DNA of 6,480 nt, taken from Acidimicrobiia bacterium (GTDB lineage Bacteria > Actinomycetota > Acidimicrobiia > Acidimicrobiales > Ilumatobacteraceae). Where the stretch lies: contig JACCUL010000010.1 in NCBI GenBank assembly GCA_013811855.1, positions 1 to 6,480 of the forward strand. Direction: 5' to 3'. This document shows, one piece after another, positions 5,666-6,480 of this stretch (position 1 is its first letter; every line of letters starts with the position of its first letter). The notes under the pieces were generated by a model that was not told where the DNA came from, ran no database searches, and saw only the letters and a program-made list of their open reading frames with translations. The position numbers were made by a program, and so were the translations under genes.

Positions 5666-5989
5666 TCAGGCGCCGGTCGGGTGGCGCTTCTTGAACAGCA
5701 ACATCCCGACGAGGCAGAGGATTCCACCGAGGATGAGGTAGCTCAGGTACACGGCTCGTGGCCACTCGACACCGGTGTCCAGCAGCGCCTGCAGGGCGCG
5801 GGTGACGGCGATGAGCACCAGGACGAGTGCGGCGAGGCCGAGGAGCGCCGCCAGCAGCCCGTAGACGAGGGCGCGGGTGATGTGGACGATCGGGGTCGTG
5901 GCCCGGTCACGGACGGTGCCGACGACTCGTTCGACGGTGTCGGCCATCTCGGCCGCCCAGTGGGGGTTGGTCAGCGGGTTGCCTGGCAT
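5666..5989 (-). CDS. Small two-helix membrane protein, holin-X/phage-holin-III-like
   Basis: A 107-residue protein with an amphipathic, charged N-terminus (1-38) and two strongly hydrophobic segments, at about 39-65 (LVYGLLAALLGLAALVLVLI within it) and 79-99 (AVYLSYLILGGILCLVGMLL), ending in a basic tail KKRHP. This is the layout of the small actinobacterial membrane proteins annotated as putative holin-X or phage-holin superfamily III, most of which have no known function; membership is inferred from shape, not from a diagnostic motif. The start is uncertain: ATG 5989 or ATG 5947 (MADTVERVVG), neither with a clear ribosome site. It lies 52 nt after the preceding gene and 32 nt before trxB, so cotranscription with trxB is likely. 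Confidence 0.75.
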   Translation of the reverse strand: MPGNPLTNPHWAAEMADTVERVVGTVRDRATTPIVHITRALVYGLLAALLGLAALVLVLIAVTRALQALLDTGVEWPRAVYLSYLILGGILCLVGMLLFKKRHPTGA

Positions 5990-6041
5990 CGCCGGGACAT
6001 TACCGGTCGACCGCACCCCCAACCATCGGGCGCTACCGAGA

Positions 6042-6480
6042 TCATGGCAGGGGAGCGCGGGCGACGACCTCGCAGGTCGTGACGTCGAGGGCCAGGACCA
6101 TCGCACCGTCGTCGGACTCGTGCAGCTCGACCAGGACGTAGTCGCCCTCGGTGCCGTAGTAGATCTCGCCGAGCGCCGGTCCCTGGCACGTCGAGGCCGA
6201 GGCCGGGCGGTTGACGGTCTCTTGTTGCTTGCGCAACTCCACGGCGGCGGCGGTCAGGTCGGCGGGGACCTCGGCGTACGCCAGGCTCTCGTCCAAGGAC
6301 GTGGAGCCGAGCAGGACCGAGCCCTCGGTGCCGGCCCCGCCGGCGGTCGATGCACCGGCGTCTGCGGGCGCCGTGGTTCCCCCGGACTCGTCGATCTCGC
6401 TCTCGCCGCCCACGCTGCGCGCCGTGGCGGAGTCGGCCAGGGTCACCTCCATCGACACGGTGTCGGCGCCCTCGCTGCGC
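6042..6480 (-). CDS. Acidic protein of unknown function, C-terminal part (runs off window)
   Basis: The frame is open to the window edge, so the N-terminus is missing; a GTG at 6458 exists but sits in low-complexity sequence and is probably internal. About 50 Gly/Ser/Thr/Ala/Glu-rich residues, which look like a flexible linker, lead to a small folded-looking domain: a charged helix (TAAAVELRKQQETVN) and beta-like strands (GEIYYGTEGDYVLVELHE, then GAMVLALDVTTCEVVARAPL). Two cysteines, in STCQG and TTCEV, could pair in an extracytoplasmic setting. In M. tuberculosis the gene at this location is the anti-sigma factor for SigM, so the sensor end of an anti-sigma factor is possible. That rests on position only; no zinc-finger or membrane segment is visible in this part. 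Confidence 0.7.
   Translation of the reverse strand, partial: RSEGADTVSMEVTLADSATARSVGGESEIDESGGTTAPADAGASTAGGAGTEGSVLLGSTSLDESLAYAEVPADLTAAAVELRKQQETVNRPASASTCQGPALGEIYYGTEGDYVLVELHESDDGAMVLALDVTTCEVVARAPLP

Noticed and set aside
3332..5741. Long + strand open frames opposite the amidase and trx genes (for example 4067-4840 and 4611-5741)
   Set aside because: They are antisense shadows typical of high-GC DNA: no recognisable domains, Arg/Gly/Val-rich composition, and the opposite strand encodes clear thioredoxin-system proteins.
5634..5765. N-terminal extension of TrxB to 5765
   Set aside because: It would overlap the end of the membrane protein gene in another frame, reads as Arg/Pro-rich non-domain sequence, and ATG 5633 has a GAGG site and matches the family start.

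Overview
The window is high-GC bacterial DNA. Its gene order is the origin-proximal block typical of Actinomycetota: (yidC end)-jag-rsmG-parA-parB on the + strand, converging with cwlM-trxA-trxB-small membrane protein-unknown protein on the - strand. Mycobacterium tuberculosis has the same neighbourhood (jag, gid, parA, parB, then cwlM, trxC, trxB2 and an anti-sigma-factor gene). The proteins look diverged from mycobacterial ones. An actinobacterium outside the classical Mycobacteriales, perhaps Acidimicrobiia-like, is my inference and cannot be proven here.

Left half (1-3112, + strand). A few bases may be the end of yidC. They are followed by the KH/R3H RNA-binding protein Jag (73-594), the 16S rRNA methyltransferase RsmG (639-1166), the chromosome-partition ATPase ParA (1300-2229) and the CTPase/DNA-clamp ParB (2204-3112, overlapping parA by 26 nt). 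Two parS-type palindromes, 51 bp apart, lie at the rsmG/parA junction, so the partition proteins and two of their centromere sites are together.

Middle (3113-3232). This is a 120-bp gap between convergent genes. It has no obvious T-tract terminator but holds a tight group of DnaA-box-like 9-mers.

Right half (3233-6480, - strand, read right to left). First comes the C-terminal part of an unrecognised acidic protein that runs off the window. It is followed by a two-helix membrane protein, thioredoxin reductase (trxB), thioredoxin (trxA) and a CwlM-like protein with two peptidoglycan-binding domains and an amidase fold. That amidase fold appears to have lost all its zinc and catalytic residues. 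The trxB-trxA gap begins with a perfect 11-bp inverted repeat whose core matches the Gram-positive/actinobacterial SOS (LexA) box. It contains the trxB stop codon and could instead be a transcription-ending hairpin.

The most notable points are the degenerate, cysteine-rich CwlM-like protein coupled to thioredoxin, its lack of any ATG/GTG/TTG start (the best start is a CTG overlapping the trxA stop as CTGA), the SOS-box-like hairpin, and the DnaA-box cluster next to parB. No mobile element, CRISPR array, tRNA or rRNA was seen. No gene-free stretch exceeds about 135 bp.
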